From Orbaceae bacterium ESL0721 (GTDB lineage: Bacteria > Pseudomonadota > Gammaproteobacteria > Enterobacterales > Orbaceae): 64,000 nt of DNA. Positions 1 to 11,703 of the stretch are shown here, in pieces. The notes below the pieces were generated by a model. The model saw nothing but the letters and a program-made list of their open reading frames with translations. It had not been told where the DNA came from and ran no database searches. The translations under genes were made by a program, and so were the position numbers. Location: positions 1,178,001 through 1,242,000 of the forward strand of contig JAQTHZ010000001.1 in NCBI GenBank assembly GCA_029433365.1, given 5' to 3'. How positions within the stretch are numbered: position 1 is the stretch's first letter; each line of letters opens with the position of its first letter.

Positions 1-147
1 ATTACGGCGCACCTGTTTTAACATGTGAGTTTGTGTTAACTGACCTCCTGCTAATTGCATACGTAAGTTAAACTGCTCACGTAACAAATTCAAAAGTTCA
101 GTATTTAACTCTTCAACGCTTTTTTCACGTAGCTCTTTTGCTTTCAT
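1..147 (-). CDS. rpmC: 50S ribosomal protein L29, 3' part cut by window edge
   Basis: This is the start of ribosomal protein L29, which sits near the peptide exit tunnel of the 50S subunit. Translation of the minus strand from the ATG at 147 gives [19 protein letters not shown] and continues to the window edge, so about 49 of the usual ~63 residues are present. The start codon directly follows the rplP stop with no spacer, as expected for tight translational coupling in the S10 operon. The reading frame is clean. The identification rests on the sequence and on gene order (rplP then rpmC). Confidence 0.93.
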   Translation of the reverse strand, partial: MKAKELREKSVEELNTELLNLLREQFNLRMQLAGGQLTQTHMLKQVRRN

Positions 148-570
<423 letters not shown>

Positions 571-1308
571 TTATTGTTTTCGGCCTTTGCGCTGCTTTTT
601 CGGTTGAGCAGCAGGTTGTTTCTCTGCTTGTTCAACGGCAGCCATACCACCAAGGATCTCACCTTTGAAGATCCACACTTTAACACCAATAATACCATAG
701 GTAGTCAATGCTTCTGATGTACCATAGTCAATATCTGCACGTAAGGTATGTAATGGCACACGACCTTCACGATACCACTCACTACGTGCAATTTCAGCTC
801 CACCTAAACGGCCGCTTACTTCAACTTTGATACCTTTAGCACCTGCTTTCATCGCATTTTGAACTGCGCGTTTCATTGCACGGCGGAACATAACACGACG
901 CTCTAATTGAGAAGTAATACTGTCGGCAACTAATTTTGCATCAAGTTCTGGTTTACGAATTTCAGCAATATTAATTTGTACTGCAACATCACGTTTCTCT
1001 TTCTTGTCTTTATATTTATTGACAATAGCAGCTACGGCATTACGTAATTTCTCAACGTCCTCGCCTTTTTTACCAATTACAATACCTGGACGGGCAGTGT
1101 AAATAGTAATGCGGACGTTTGTTTCAGCTGAACGATCGATCACAATTTTAGAGATTGATGCTTGCGCTAACTCTTTATTTAAGAATTCACGCACTCTAAA
1201 ATCACTTTCTAAATTGTCAGCAAATGTTTTTGTACCCGAATACCATGTAGATGTCCAAGGCTTGACAATACCTAATCGGATACCATTTGGATTTACTTTT
1301 TGACCCAT
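571..1308 (-). CDS. rpsC: 30S ribosomal protein S3
   Basis: S3 is a head protein of the 30S subunit and contributes to mRNA entry and helicase activity. The 245-aa product starts [18 protein letters not shown] and has the KH-type RNA-binding motif VIGKKGED at about residues 77-84. It is about 12 residues longer than the E. coli protein (233 aa) because of a lysine- and glutamine-rich C-terminal tail after GGMAAVEQ. The gene follows rplV by 14 bp and precedes rplP by 12 bp. Function is certain; the tail is only a minor lineage difference. Confidence 0.98.
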   Translation of the reverse strand: MGQKVNPNGIRLGIVKPWTSTWYSGTKTFADNLESDFRVREFLNKELAQASISKIVIDRSAETNVRITIYTARPGIVIGKKGEDVEKLRNAVAAIVNKYKDKKEKRDVAVQINIAEIRKPELDAKLVADSITSQLERRVMFRRAMKRAVQNAMKAGAKGIKVEVSGRLGGAEIARSEWYREGRVPLHTLRADIDYGTSEALTTYGIIGVKVWIFKGEILGGMAAVEQAEKQPAAQPKKQRKGRKQ

Positions 1309-1322
1309 TGCTATTCTCCAGC

Positions 1323-1664
<342 letters not shown>

Positions 1665-1668
1665 CTAC

Positions 1669-1971
<303 letters not shown>

Positions 1972-1975
1972 TTAA

Positions 1976-2800
1976 TTATTTCTTATTGCGATGGCGAACA
2001 ATGTACTTATCAGTACGTTTGTTGCTACGCGTTTTCAATCCTTTGGCTTTTTGACCCCATGGAGACACAGGATGTTTACCAAAGTTACGACCTTCACCAC
2101 CACCATGTGGATGGTCTACCGGGTTCATTGCAGTACCACGAACAGTTGGACGAATTCCACGCCAACGGCTTGCACCTGCTTTACCTAATACGCGAAGCAT
2201 ATGTTCTGAGTTACCTACTTCACCAATGGTTGCACGGCAATCAGATAATATTTTACGCATTTCGCCTGAACGAAGACGTAAAGTTACATATGAACCTTCA
2301 CGAGCCACAATCTGAACATAACTACCAGCAGAACGAGCAAGTTGCCCACCCTTACCAGGTTTCATTTCCACATTGTGTACAGTAGTACCAACTGGGATAT
2401 TACGCATTGGTAAACAGTTACCTGTTTTGATAGATGCATCAACACCAGATTGGATTGGATCGCCAACTTTTAAGCCTTTAGGCGCTAAAATATAACGACG
2501 TTCACCGTCTTTATATAAAACCAGTGCAATATTTGCACTACGGTTAGGATCATATTCCAGACGTTCAACAACTGCAGGAATACCATCTTTATTACGTTTA
2601 AAATCGACAATACGATAATGTTGCTTATGACCACCGCCAATATGACGAGTAGTGATACGACCATTATTATTGCGACCACCAGTTTTGCTTTTTGAATCAA
2701 GCAACGGTGCATAAGGTTTGCCTTTATGCAACTCTGGGTTAACCACTTTAACAGCGTGGCGACGACCCGGAGATGTAGGTTTACACTTAACAACTGCCAT
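1976..2800 (-). CDS. rplB: 50S ribosomal protein L2
   Basis: L2 is required for subunit association and sits near the peptidyl transferase centre. The protein is 274 aa (273 in E. coli). The C-terminal [13 protein letters not shown] motif, which includes the universally conserved histidine near residue 230, is intact. It is the fifth gene of the S10 operon, 18 bp after rplW and 19 bp before rpsS. Confidence 0.98.
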   Translation of the reverse strand: MAVVKCKPTSPGRRHAVKVVNPELHKGKPYAPLLDSKSKTGGRNNNGRITTRHIGGGHKQHYRIVDFKRNKDGIPAVVERLEYDPNRSANIALVLYKDGERRYILAPKGLKVGDPIQSGVDASIKTGNCLPMRNIPVGTTVHNVEMKPGKGGQLARSAGSYVQIVAREGSYVTLRLRSGEMRKILSDCRATIGEVGNSEHMLRVLGKAGASRWRGIRPTVRGTAMNPVDHPHGGGEGRNFGKHPVSPWGQKAKGLKTRSNKRTDKYIVRHRNKK

Positions 2801-2818
2801 TGTTCTTACTCCTCCGAA

Positions 2819-3121
2819 TTACTCAGCGACGCCAGCAAGATCTAAATTTTGACCTTCTGCTAAAGTAACGTAAGCTTTTTTCCAGTCGCTTCGGCGACCA
2901 ACTTGTTGACCACGACGTTTAACTTTACCTTTTACAACTAAGGTATTAACATCATCTACTTTAACTTCAAATAGTTGCTCAACTGCGGCTTTAATCTCTT
3001 TCTTAGTAGCATCTTTAACAACTTTTAATACTAATGTATTAGTTTTTTCCATTGACATGGATGCTTTTTCAGAAACATGTGGTGCGCGCAAGATTTTAAG
3101 CAGACGTTCTTCACGAATCAT
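2819..3121 (-). CDS. rplW: 50S ribosomal protein L23
   Basis: L23 sits at the exit-tunnel mouth and is the docking site for trigger factor and SRP. The 100-aa product starts [20 protein letters not shown], a typical L23 start. Its start overlaps the rplD stop by four bases (ATGA), which implies translational coupling. The trigger-factor contact region is present; length and order are standard. Confidence 0.98.
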   Translation of the reverse strand: MIREERLLKILRAPHVSEKASMSMEKTNTLVLKVVKDATKKEIKAAVEQLFEVKVDDVNTLVVKGKVKRRGQQVGRRSDWKKAYVTLAEGQNLDLAGVAE

Positions 3122-3720
3122 GCTAACATCTCCTCTACTTGTTTAACTGCATCAACAGTGATAACCACTTTGTCAAATGCAATCAAACTCACTGGATCAA
3201 TACCTGCTACATCACGCACATCAACTTTATAGATATTACGTGCTGCTAAGAAAAGATTCTCATCAACTTCAGAAGTGATAATAAGAACATCTTGTAAGTT
3301 CATATCTCTCAGTTTCTGAGTCAATAATTTAGTCTTAGGTGCTTCAACAGTAAATGTTTCAACTACGATTAAACGTTCTTGACGCACTAATTCAGAGAAA
3401 ATACTCTTTAATGCACCACGATACATTTTACGGTTAACTTTTTGGCTATGATCTTGTGGTTTTGCTGCAAATGTTACACCACCGCTACGCCAAATTGGGC
3501 TCTTAATTGAACCTGAACGAGCGCGACCTGTACCTTTTTGACGCCATGGCTTTTTGCCTGAACCAGCGATTTCTGCTCTTGTTTTCTGAGCACGAGTTCC
3601 TTGACGAGCTGCAGCTGCATAGGCGACAACAACCTGATGAACTAACGCTTCATTAAACTCACGTCCGAAGGTAGTTTCGGAAACAGAAAGCGCTTGCGCG
3701 TCTTTTACTACTAATTCCAT
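3118..3720 (-). CDS. rplD: 50S ribosomal protein L4
   Basis: L4 lines the exit tunnel. In E. coli it also represses the S10 operon by acting on the leader RNA. The 200-aa protein starts [19 protein letters not shown] and has the extended tunnel loop with [15 protein letters not shown] at about residues 58-72. It follows rplC by 15 bp and overlaps rplW by 4 bp. The leader hairpins seen upstream of rpsJ are consistent with L4 autoregulation here too, but that is inferred by homology. Confidence 0.98.
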   Translation of the reverse strand: MELVVKDAQALSVSETTFGREFNEALVHQVVVAYAAAARQGTRAQKTRAEIAGSGKKPWRQKGTGRARSGSIKSPIWRSGGVTFAAKPQDHSQKVNRKMYRGALKSIFSELVRQERLIVVETFTVEAPKTKLLTQKLRDMNLQDVLIITSEVDENLFLAARNIYKVDVRDVAGIDPVSLIAFDKVVITVDAVKQVEEMLA

Positions 3721-3735
3721 CTCTATCTCCTTCCG

Positions 3736-4362
3736 TTAAGCCTTAATTGCTGGTTTAACAATTAGATCACTATTAATTGCACCTGGCACTGCACCTTTAA
3801 TTAATAAAAGGTTACGATCTGCATCAATACGTACAATATCTAGATTTTGAATAGTAACGCGTTCACTACCTAGGTGACCTGCCATTTTACGACCTTTAAA
3901 CACTTTACCTGGAGTTTGGTTTTGACCAATAGAGCCATGACCACGGTGTGCTAAAGAGTTACCATGAGTTGCATCTTGAGTACGGAAATTCCAACGTTTT
4001 GTTACGCCAGCAAAACCTTTACCTTTAGATGTACCAGTAACGTCAACTTTTTTAACATCTGTAAAAATATCTACGTTGATGCTTTGACCTACTGTATATT
4101 CGCCTTCTTCAAAACGAAATTCCCATAGACCACGACCAGCTTCGACGCCAGCCTTAGCAAAGTGACCTGCTTCAGGTTTATTAACACGATTCGCTTTTTT
4201 ACTACCGGTTGTGACCTGAATTGCTTGATAACCGTCGTTTTCAACTGTTTTTACTTGAGTAACGCGGTTGTTTTGAATTTCTACTACGGTGACAGGGATA
4301 GAAACACCATCTTCAGTGAAGATTCGTGTCATTCCCACTTTACGACCGATTAAACCAATCAT
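3736..4362 (-). CDS. rplC: 50S ribosomal protein L3
   Basis: L3 is an early assembly protein whose loop reaches the peptidyl transferase centre. The 208-aa product starts [19 protein letters not shown]. The central [21 protein letters not shown]-type segment contains the glutamine (about residue 150) methylated by PrmB in E. coli. It is the second gene of the S10 operon, 32 bp after rpsJ and 15 bp before rplD. Confidence 0.98.
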   Translation of the reverse strand: MIGLIGRKVGMTRIFTEDGVSIPVTVVEIQNNRVTQVKTVENDGYQAIQVTTGSKKANRVNKPEAGHFAKAGVEAGRGLWEFRFEEGEYTVGQSINVDIFTDVKKVDVTGTSKGKGFAGVTKRWNFRTQDATHGNSLAHRGHGSIGQNQTPGKVFKGRKMAGHLGSERVTIQNLDIVRIDADRNLLLIKGAVPGAINSDLIVKPAIKA

Positions 4363-4394
4363 TATTTCGACCTCTCAATCATTCAATTTAGGAA

Positions 4395-4898
<504 letters not shown>

Positions 4899-4904
4899 GC
4901 GTTA

Positions 4905-4932
4905 ATTATACGCACTTATTCAACCATTGCAA
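4905..4932 (-). promoter_or_regulatory. Promoter of the S10 operon
   Basis: On the minus strand a TTGCAA -35 box (4927-4932) is followed after 16 bp by a perfect TATAAT -10 box (4905-4910). The -10 lies in a perfect 8-bp inverted repeat, AAGTGCGT/ACGCACTT (4895-4917). Spacing and sequence resemble the E. coli S10 promoter. Confidence 0.75.
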
Positions 4933-4981
4933 GTGGTAATTCTTGTTCAAAAAGCAGATTTTGCCTTACTATTTATTAGAA

Positions 4982-4993
4982 TGTTTTAGGGTT
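4982..4993 (+). repeat. Core copy of dispersed TGTTTTAGGGTT element
   Basis: This is a 12-base match to the core of the element found at 22.7, 24.5, 25.8, 33.3, 39.9, 40.0, 47.4 and 59.4 kb. The flanks do not match the longer copies, so chance is possible for this one. Confidence 0.35.
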
Positions 4994-5155
4994 ACACATT
5001 AATGTTATATGATATTTATGTAAAATATTTATGATTAAAGATGAATCACAAAAAATAGTGATCGAAAAAATATTTCTCCCCACCTAGTGGAATAGAGAAT
5101 ATAAAATAATTTAACAAGATAGCTTTACTCTTTTTGAAAAAACCTTATATATTAT

Positions 5156-5177
5156 AGTACCAAAATATTTTGGTACT
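5156..5177. promoter_or_regulatory. 22-bp perfect palindrome upstream of the HdeD-like gene
   Basis: AGTACCAAAAT/ATTTTGGTACT is a perfect 22-bp palindrome ending 78 bp before the start of the HdeD-like gene. It overlaps an A/T-rich TATATTATAGT stretch that could be a -10 region. A dimeric repressor or activator site is the simplest reading; which regulator binds is unknown. Confidence 0.45.
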
Positions 5178-5255
5178 TAATTTCATCAATTATTGATTTA
5201 ATTCTTTGAATAAAATTGTAGTTTTCAAAAACATCCACTACATAAGGCGGGAAAT

Positions 5256-5801
5256 ATGAATACTGAATTACAGAGTTTTGATACGGTGAGAACCAAGTCG
5301 AATGGATTTATAGCGGTAGGTATTATTCTCATCATACTAGGCGTTTTAGCACTATGTTACCAATTTGTGGCCACTGTTTTTTCTGTCTATTTTATCGGTT
5401 CACTACTTTTTATCGCAGGTATTGCCCAAGTTTACCACTCCTTCCAAATAAAAGGGTTTGGTTATACTGCTCTGTGGGCTGTTTTAGGTGTTCTATATGT
5501 TGTGACCGGTTTGTTGGCATTTATCGAACCTATTGCCGTCTCCTCCGCACTAACTTTAGTTATCTGTTTTCTATTAATTCTGAGTGGAGTAACTCAACTC
5601 ATAGCAGCATTTAACAATCGCGCTTATCCGCGTTGGGGTTGGTGGGTATTTTCTGGATTTATTACGCTACTTCTAGGGATTTTAATTATTGCTGGTTGGC
5701 CTGCCAACAGTCTTTGGGTATTAGGTATGTTTTTAGGTATAGACCTGATTTTCCAAGGTTGGGCATATTTAACTATTGGCTGCGCACTTAAACGACATTA
5801 A
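5256..5801 (+). CDS. HdeD/DUF308-family inner membrane protein
   Basis: This is a small integral membrane protein of the HdeD family (acid-resistance membrane protein in E. coli; molecular activity unknown). The 181-aa protein has six predicted hydrophobic segments, at about residues 17-38, 41-60, 70-90, 95-117, 127-147 and 152-172, with short loops. A GGCGGG-containing ribosome-binding region precedes the ATG. It stands alone between the divergent S10 operon and the convergent rsgA. The large upstream palindrome suggests specific regulation. The family call is good, the physiological role only inferred. Confidence 0.8.
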   Translation: MNTELQSFDTVRTKSNGFIAVGIILIILGVLALCYQFVATVFSVYFIGSLLFIAGIAQVYHSFQIKGFGYTALWAVLGVLYVVTGLLAFIEPIAVSSALTLVICFLLILSGVTQLIAAFNNRAYPRWGWWVFSGFITLLLGILIIAGWPANSLWVLGMFLGIDLIFQGWAYLTIGCALKRH

Positions 5802-5809
5802 TTACTATT

Positions 5810-5835
5810 ACTCTGTCGATTTTAATCGGCAGAGT
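5810..5835. terminator. Hairpin between convergent HdeD-like gene and rsgA
   Basis: ACTCTGTCGATT pairs with AATCGGCAGAGT (one mismatch) just after the HdeD-like stop. No proper T-run follows on either strand, so it is at best a weak terminator. Confidence 0.35.
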
Positions 5836-5912
5836 GTATATTCTCTATCGTATTCTTTATCGATAAACTAACTCTTATATTGATATCTTTTAATACTTTC
5901 TTGCTATTTTCT

Positions 5913-6938
5913 CTACTTATATCGCCTATTTGTTCTCGCTTTTACTTCCTGCATCGTTTGCAAAATTCGGTGATAATTTTCCAATCTTGATGGCGCAATT
6001 TTACCCTCCTCTAACGCTTGTTGCAATGCACAACCTGGTGTATCAAGGTGATTACAATCTCGGAACTGGCATCCACCTAAATAGTTTGTAAACTCTCTAA
6101 ATCCTGAGATGACCTGTTCAGGTTCTAAATGCCAAAGTCCAAACTCTCGAATACCCGGTGAATCGATAATCTCACCACCATTTGGTAGATGGTAAAGCCG
6201 CGTTGTTGTAGTGGTATGTTGACCAAGTCCAGAGGTCTCTGAAACTCCCCCTGTCATAACAGCATCTTGATGAGGTAAAAGCTGATTAATAATTGTTGAT
6301 TTACCCACCCCCGATTGCCCAACTAAAATCGATACTTTATCTAATAATATTGCCTGTAACTGTGCGACTCCTTGCTCTGTCTGGCAAGAGATCATAAGTA
6401 CTTGATACCCAATTTCAGTATAAATTTCCAGCTGCTGTTGTATATCACGCAGTTGTTCAGGTGTTAATAGATCAACTTTATTGAGAACAATAACTGGATC
6501 AATCTGCGTCGCTTCACAGGCAACTAAATAGCGATCAATGATATTAAGCGACAATTCAGGTAGTACAGCTGAAATAATCACAATCTGATCAATATTTGCT
6601 GCAACTGGTTTCACACCATCGTAAAAATCGGGACGAACTAGCTCAGAATGGCGAGGGTAAACAGCCTCAACAATGCCGTTGGTATTTGGCTCAATACTGG
6701 CTCGCCAAACTACTTTATCACCAGTTACTAATGAGGGCAGTGTACGTCGAATACTGCAACGAAAAATCGCCCCACGACTATCTTCAATATCAGCAGATTT
6801 ACCAAAACGGCTAACAACGACGCCATCATTTGGAGATGAAAAACTTGAAAGGTCATCATCTTGCATCGTCTTTAAACGCGCATGATGTTTAGCGGCTACC
6901 CGCCTTTTTTGATTTTGAGAGAGTTGATTTTTCGCCAC
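5913..6938 (-). CDS. rsgA: Small-subunit biogenesis GTPase RsgA (YjeQ)
   Basis: RsgA is a late 30S assembly factor that checks the decoding centre and releases RbfA after GTP hydrolysis. The 341-aa protein shows the circularly permuted GTPase order: G4 NKVD (153-156) comes before G1 GQSGVGKS (207-214) and G3 DSPG (259-262). An N-terminal OB-fold precedes it, and a C-terminal zinc finger follows with Cys290, Cys295, His297 and Cys303. It is divergent from orn, the same pairing as in E. coli. All key residues are present. Confidence 0.97.
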   Translation of the reverse strand: MAKNQLSQNQKRRVAAKHHARLKTMQDDDLSSFSSPNDGVVVSRFGKSADIEDSRGAIFRCSIRRTLPSLVTGDKVVWRASIEPNTNGIVEAVYPRHSELVRPDFYDGVKPVAANIDQIVIISAVLPELSLNIIDRYLVACEATQIDPVIVLNKVDLLTPEQLRDIQQQLEIYTEIGYQVLMISCQTEQGVAQLQAILLDKVSILVGQSGVGKSTIINQLLPHQDAVMTGGVSETSGLGQHTTTTTRLYHLPNGGEIIDSPGIREFGLWHLEPEQVISGFREFTNYLGGCQFRDCNHLDTPGCALQQALEEGKIAPSRLENYHRILQTMQEVKARTNRRYK

Positions 6939-7154
6939 AGTTTACAATCTTCTATCCAATTCGTTTATGATTAAATGTGAATATCTATAAAAAGCTGTCA
7001 TTAATTACCGAACACTTTTTACTACCTAGTAGCAGAGTTAACAGACTACTTTGTATAATGATTAATATGGATTAACGACTAATTTTTTTGCCAAAACCAT
7101 TTGCCAGTTATGCTACACTACTCAACATCAAAAGAAAAATAGATAAGTTGAAAT

Positions 7155-7712
7155 ATGACAAACCAAATTAATTCTAACAATCTTATCTGGATTGATTTAG
7201 AGATGACAGGGCTAAGTCCATCTTCCGATCGAATTATTGAAATTGCCACAATTGTTACCGACTCGGATCTCCAGATACTTGCCGAAGGTCCGGTTATTGC
7301 GATTCATCAATCCGAACAACAGCTCGCCCAAATGGATGAGTGGAATAAAAATACACATGGCAAGTCAGGATTGATTGAACGTGTCCGTAACAGCACAATA
7401 GATGAAGCAGAAGCCGAAGCAAAAACGCTTGCCTTCCTAAAACAGTGGGTTCCTGAAAACTGCTCACCTATTTGCGGTAACACAATTGGGCAAGATCGCC
7501 GTTTTCTCTTCAACTATATGCCCAATTTAGAGCGTTATTTCCACTATCGCTATTTAGATGTCAGCACAATAAAAGAGCTTGCTAAGCGTTGGAAACCTAG
7601 CATCTTAAAAGGGATTAGCAAACAGAGTTCACATCAAGCCTTAGCTGACATTCGCGACTCAATCGAAGAACTTGCCTACTACCGCAGGTATTTTTTTAAT
7701 CTAAATGACTAA
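7155..7712 (+). CDS. orn: Oligoribonuclease
   Basis: Orn degrades 2-5-nt RNAs to mononucleotides in the last step of RNA turnover and clears pGpG from c-di-GMP signalling. At 185 aa it is close to E. coli (181). The DEDDh catalytic set is visible: Asp14 and Glu16 (IDLEMTGL), Asp114, His160 and Asp165 (SSHQALADI). The start is the first ATG, in a weak A-rich ribosome-binding context. waaA follows after 6 bp, so the two are probably one transcript with hemH. Confidence 0.97.
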   Translation: MTNQINSNNLIWIDLEMTGLSPSSDRIIEIATIVTDSDLQILAEGPVIAIHQSEQQLAQMDEWNKNTHGKSGLIERVRNSTIDEAEAEAKTLAFLKQWVPENCSPICGNTIGQDRRFLFNYMPNLERYFHYRYLDVSTIKELAKRWKPSILKGISKQSSHQALADIRDSIEELAYYRRYFFNLND

Positions 7713-7718
7713 CTGATA

Positions 7719-8978
7719 ATGCAGATCTTATACACCATCCTACTCTATCTAATTCAACCTATTATCTGGCTCCGTCTCTTATGGCGAAGCCGAAAAGCAC
7801 CAGCTTATCGACAACGAATATTGGAGCGTTATGGATTTGGCAAAGGCAAGGTAAAGCCTGATGGTATTTTGGTTCATGCTGTTTCGGTTGGCGAAACAGT
7901 TGCTGCTATCCCATTAATTAAGGCACTCCAAAAAGAGTATCCTAATCTACCAATCACAGTTACCACAATGACGCCGACCGGCTCCGATCGCGTTAAAACT
8001 ACTTTTGGTGATACTGTTAGCCATGTCTATCTCCCTTATGATCTCCCTTGCGCTGTTAAACGCTTTCTTAATCAGCTCCGACCAAAAGTTGTTATCATTA
8101 TGGAGACTGAACTCTGGCCAACACTGATCTGCGAACTTAATAAGCGTGATATACCGCTTATTATTGCTAACGCAAGGTTGTCTGAGCGATCAGCTAAAGG
8201 TTATGCAAAACTGGGGAAAACTATTCGTCATCTACTCCCTAAAATCACCATGATTGCAGCACAAAATCAGGTAGATGGTGAAAGGTTTATTCAACTGGGC
8301 TTACCTTCTACACATCTATCGATCACAGGTAGTATTAAATTTGATATTGATTTAAGTGATGAGCAAAAAGATCAAATTAAAACCCTAAAACAAAACTGGC
8401 AGCTCAATCGACCGGTCTTAATTGCGGCTAGCACACATGCTGGCGAAGATGAGCTTATTTTAGCCACATTTAAACAGCTTTTGAAAAAACACCCTAACCT
8501 GCTGTTAATTCTTGTTCCACGTCATCCTGAACGTTTTAGAGCTGTTGAAAAGTTACTTATTGATAGTAGACTCACCTACGCGCTGCGTAGCCAAAATCAT
8601 ATCCCGACGGATCAAACGCAGGTCGTACTAGGGGATACAATGGGTGAGTTGATGCAGCTTTATGGCATCGCCGATATTGCACTGGTCGGTGGCAGCTTTG
8701 TTGCCCATGGGGGGCATAATCCACTAGAGCCAGCCCTCCACCATCTGCCTATTATTATGGGTGAGCATTTTTTCAATTTTGCTATTATTGTTAAACAGTT
8801 AATCGATGCAAATGGGGTGACTATTAATACCGAAGCGGATCTCTACCGCACTATTGATAAATTATTAAGTGACGCTGATCTACAAAAGGAGATGGGTGAA
8901 AATAGCTATCGAATCCTAAAACAGAATCAAGGTGCTTTAGATCGCCTACTCACCATTATAAAACGTTATCTATCGTAA
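7719..8978 (+). CDS. waaA: 3-deoxy-D-manno-octulosonic acid transferase
   Basis: WaaA (KdtA) adds Kdo residues to lipid IVA, joining the lipopolysaccharide core to lipid A at the inner-membrane face. The 419-aa product (425 in E. coli) has an N-terminal hydrophobic anchor (residues 1-18) and the HAVSVGET motif holding the catalytic Glu. It has a two-domain GT-B layout with the conserved GGSFVAHGGHNPLEPA donor-site motif near the C-terminus. It sits between orn and hemH with very short gaps. Confidence 0.96.
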   Translation: MQILYTILLYLIQPIIWLRLLWRSRKAPAYRQRILERYGFGKGKVKPDGILVHAVSVGETVAAIPLIKALQKEYPNLPITVTTMTPTGSDRVKTTFGDTVSHVYLPYDLPCAVKRFLNQLRPKVVIIMETELWPTLICELNKRDIPLIIANARLSERSAKGYAKLGKTIRHLLPKITMIAAQNQVDGERFIQLGLPSTHLSITGSIKFDIDLSDEQKDQIKTLKQNWQLNRPVLIAASTHAGEDELILATFKQLLKKHPNLLLILVPRHPERFRAVEKLLIDSRLTYALRSQNHIPTDQTQVVLGDTMGELMQLYGIADIALVGGSFVAHGGHNPLEPALHHLPIIMGEHFFNFAIIVKQLIDANGVTINTEADLYRTIDKLLSDADLQKEMGENSYRILKQNQGALDRLLTIIKRYLS

Positions 8979-8999
8979 TCTGTTCAAACAGGGGGATAC

Positions 9000-9953
9000 A
9001 TGCAGCAAGGTCTACTATTGGTCAATCTTGGTACGCCAAGTGCAATAACTGAATCAGCAATAAAAGCGTATCTATCTGAATTTTTGCATGATCGCCACGT
9101 GGTTGATCTAAATCCCTTAATTTGGTACCCCATTTTACATGGGATAATCCTCCCTAAACGTGTCCCCTATATTATCAAACATTACCAAAAAATCTCGATG
9201 AATGGCAAATCACCACTCATGCTTTTTAGTGAATCTCTCCATGAAAAATTGAGACAAAAATTGAGTAATGTAAAGTGTGAGCTCGCCATGACCTACGGCA
9301 CCCCATCGATAGAATCGGCGCTTACTAAATTAAAAGAGTGCGATAAAATTACAATTCTGCCGCTATTCCCGCAATATTCGACAACAACTACCCAAGCAGT
9401 ATTTGATAAAATCCAAAAGATCACAAAACAGGGTTATGGAGAGATTAAATATCTCTATGATTATGCCGATCACCCTAGCTATATCAATGGCCTCTATCTA
9501 CAGATCAAAGCGTCCATTGAAGCGCATGGCAGACCTGATCTCATCTTGCTCTCATACCATGGCATTCCAGTAAAATATATTACTAAGCGCCCTGATGCAT
9601 ACCCAAAACGTTGCGGGTTAACAACAACGCTATTAGCTGAAAAACTAAAAGCGAACAACCTAGATATTCCGCTAAAAATGTCCTACCAATCGAAGTTTGG
9701 TAAAGGTGAATGGACAACACCTAACACCAGCAATTTACTAGCAGAGATGGCAAAAGAGGGGATCAAAAATGTGCAGGTTATCTGCCCCGGCTTTTCAGCT
9801 GACTGCCTTGAAACCCTCTATGAGATTGATGATGAAAATCGCGAGATATTTTTAACAGCTGGCGGTAAAGTTTTTCACTATATCCCTGCACTAAATGATA
9901 GTGAGCTACATATCGATCTACTTTGTGATCTCGTTAATGAGTTTGTACCATAA
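9000..9953 (+). CDS. hemH: Ferrochelatase
   Basis: Ferrochelatase inserts Fe2+ into protoporphyrin IX, the last step of haem synthesis. The 317-aa protein (320 in E. coli) starts MQQGLLLVNLGTPSA. It contains LLSYHGIP with the metal-binding histidine at 187 and ETLYEIDDENRE with the catalytic glutamate at 271. A GGGGG-type Shine-Dalgarno lies just before the ATG. It is the last gene of an orn-waaA-hemH run. The gene is convergent with argA, and no strong terminator is visible in the 157-bp gap. Confidence 0.96.
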   Translation: MQQGLLLVNLGTPSAITESAIKAYLSEFLHDRHVVDLNPLIWYPILHGIILPKRVPYIIKHYQKISMNGKSPLMLFSESLHEKLRQKLSNVKCELAMTYGTPSIESALTKLKECDKITILPLFPQYSTTTTQAVFDKIQKITKQGYGEIKYLYDYADHPSYINGLYLQIKASIEAHGRPDLILLSYHGIPVKYITKRPDAYPKRCGLTTTLLAEKLKANNLDIPLKMSYQSKFGKGEWTTPNTSNLLAEMAKEGIKNVQVICPGFSADCLETLYEIDDENREIFLTAGGKVFHYIPALNDSELHIDLLCDLVNEFVP

Positions 9954-10110
9954 TGAATCTAAGTACGAAAACTATTACTCTTAATTGATAAGATTTGACC
10001 TGTCTTAACTGCTTTAACTGTCGTAACTACCTTGTAACAGTCTATTTACCAAATAGAAGGTAAATAGAAGGTAAAAATCTTATTTTTAATGGATTATGCC
10101 AAAACACAGT

Positions 10111-11442
10111 TTATGACTGTAAATCTAAGATTAAAATTTTCGAATTCCGCTGATAATTATAAAGTTTCTTCTTTTTAATCGGCAGATCATCAACACACGC
10201 AGGGGTAAAACCCTTCTCTCTAAACCAGTGGATACTACGGGTGGTTAATACAAATATCTTATTTAAACCAATTTGGTGCGCCCGCTCTATCACTTTTTCA
10301 AGTAACATATCTCCCCGTGATGAGTTACGGTAATCAGGATGAATCGCAACACATGCCATTTCCCCCATTTTCTCATCAAGATAGGGATATAGCGCAGCAC
10401 AACCAATAGCCATATTATCACGTTCAATAATGGTGAACTGATCAATCTCAACCTCGAGCTGCTCACGTGAACGGCGGACTAGAATCCCCTGATCTTCAAG
10501 TGGACGAATCAGCTCTAAAATCCCACCAATATCATTAATGGTAGCAGGGCGAATCTGTTCTGAGTGTGCCATTGCCACTTGGGTACCAATTCCATCGCGC
10601 GAAAATAACTCTTGTAAAATAGCACCATCAAGTTGATAACTGACTAAATGGCTGCGGTGAACACCATGGCGACACGCTTTTGATGCCACGCGCAAAAACC
10701 GCACTTCACTTGAAAGATGTTTCCCTAGCTGCTCTTTATGATTAACATAGTTATCAGCATCAACAGGATAGAGATCGGTAATCACATGACCCTGTTCATC
10801 TAATACCCCCTGCTCGGCACAAAAGCTGATCAACTTATCTGCTTTTAGTTTAATTGCCACTTCTGCTGCCACATCTTCTGATGATAAGTTGAAACTCTCA
10901 CCGGTAACCGAGACGCCAACCGGACCAAGTAGAACAATCGATCCACGATTCAACTGCGCATTAATCGCTTCATCATTAATACGTCGAATTTTACCGGTAT
11001 GGCAGTAATCAACGCCATCTTCAACGCCAAGCGGCTGGGCTATCACAAAGTTGCCACTGACGACATTAATATGTGCCCCTTGCAGAGGAGTATTGTTAAG
11101 ACTCATCGAGAGGCTTGCGGTAATATTAAGCTGCAATAGACCATTAACTTGCTTAACAATATCGAGTGAGGTGGTATCAGTAATACGGATATGTTTATAA
11201 TATTTTGGTTCAATATGGTGGGTTTTAAGGGATTCATCGATCTGATTACGTGCGCCATTCACAATAACTAATTTAATTCCTAAACTGTGTAATAGACCGA
11301 TATCGCTGATAATATTTGAATAATTATGACTTTTAAGGGTAGCGCCGGTAAGTAAAATGACAAAGACTTTTTGATGGTGAGCATTAATATAAGGCACTGA
11401 ATGCCTTAATGTTTCTACCATTTCAGTTGTTCTTTCTCTCAT
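10111..11442 (-). CDS. argA: N-acetylglutamate synthase
   Basis: ArgA acetylates glutamate with acetyl-CoA, the first committed step of arginine synthesis, and is feedback-inhibited by arginine in E. coli. At 443 aa it matches the E. coli length exactly. It has an N-terminal amino-acid-kinase-like domain (about 20-275, with the VILLTG and VNGARNQID segments) and a C-terminal GNAT acetyltransferase domain (about 295-435). A near-perfect ArgR box lies 20 bp upstream of the start, pointing to arginine repression. Confidence 0.95.
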   Translation of the reverse strand: MRERTTEMVETLRHSVPYINAHHQKVFVILLTGATLKSHNYSNIISDIGLLHSLGIKLVIVNGARNQIDESLKTHHIEPKYYKHIRITDTTSLDIVKQVNGLLQLNITASLSMSLNNTPLQGAHINVVSGNFVIAQPLGVEDGVDYCHTGKIRRINDEAINAQLNRGSIVLLGPVGVSVTGESFNLSSEDVAAEVAIKLKADKLISFCAEQGVLDEQGHVITDLYPVDADNYVNHKEQLGKHLSSEVRFLRVASKACRHGVHRSHLVSYQLDGAILQELFSRDGIGTQVAMAHSEQIRPATINDIGGILELIRPLEDQGILVRRSREQLEVEIDQFTIIERDNMAIGCAALYPYLDEKMGEMACVAIHPDYRNSSRGDMLLEKVIERAHQIGLNKIFVLTTRSIHWFREKGFTPACVDDLPIKKKKLYNYQRNSKILILDLQS

Positions 11443-11458
11443 TATTAAAACCGCCTCA

Positions 11459-11477
11459 CAATGAATATTTATTCATA
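11459..11477 (-). promoter_or_regulatory. ArgR operator (ARG box) of argA
   Basis: The core TGAAT-ATTT-ATTCA (11462-11475) matches the ARG-box consensus TGAAT-N4-ATTCA perfectly and is flanked by A/T. It lies 20-34 bp before the argA start codon. A second box at the usual 2-3-bp spacing is not clear. Confidence 0.75.
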
Positions 11478-11613
11478 TTTTATGTTTTTTTATGCCAATA
11501 ACAAGCGATTTTTTAACAATCTTAGCGAAATTTATTCATTTTTTAGTGGAGGAATCACTTATCAACAAACTCTGTCGGTCGAATAGATCAACCTGTTGAT
11601 AAATTTGGAAGAT

Positions 11614-11648
11614 AAAAAACCACCACAATATAGTAAAATATTGTGATG
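11614..11648 (-). terminator. Terminator of the GH32 gene
   Basis: On the minus strand an inverted repeat (core ATATTGTG/CACAATAT, extended by G-T pairs) with a 6-nt loop is followed by GGTTTTTTAT. It lies about 55 bp after the GH32 stop codon. Confidence 0.7.
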
Positions 11649-11703
11649 GAATGAAGAAAAAGGGGAAATCAACTAACTTATTAACGACTCTATTAACTAC
11701 TTA

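Noticed and set aside
8383-8397. CCCTAAAAC match inside waaA
   Set aside because: It is conserved coding sequence (KTLKQNW) and lacks the flanks of the dispersed element.
11521-11545. Second ARG box upstream of argA
   Set aside because: Only one ATTCA half-site is present and the spacing to the good box (about 60 bp) is not the usual 2-3 bp.
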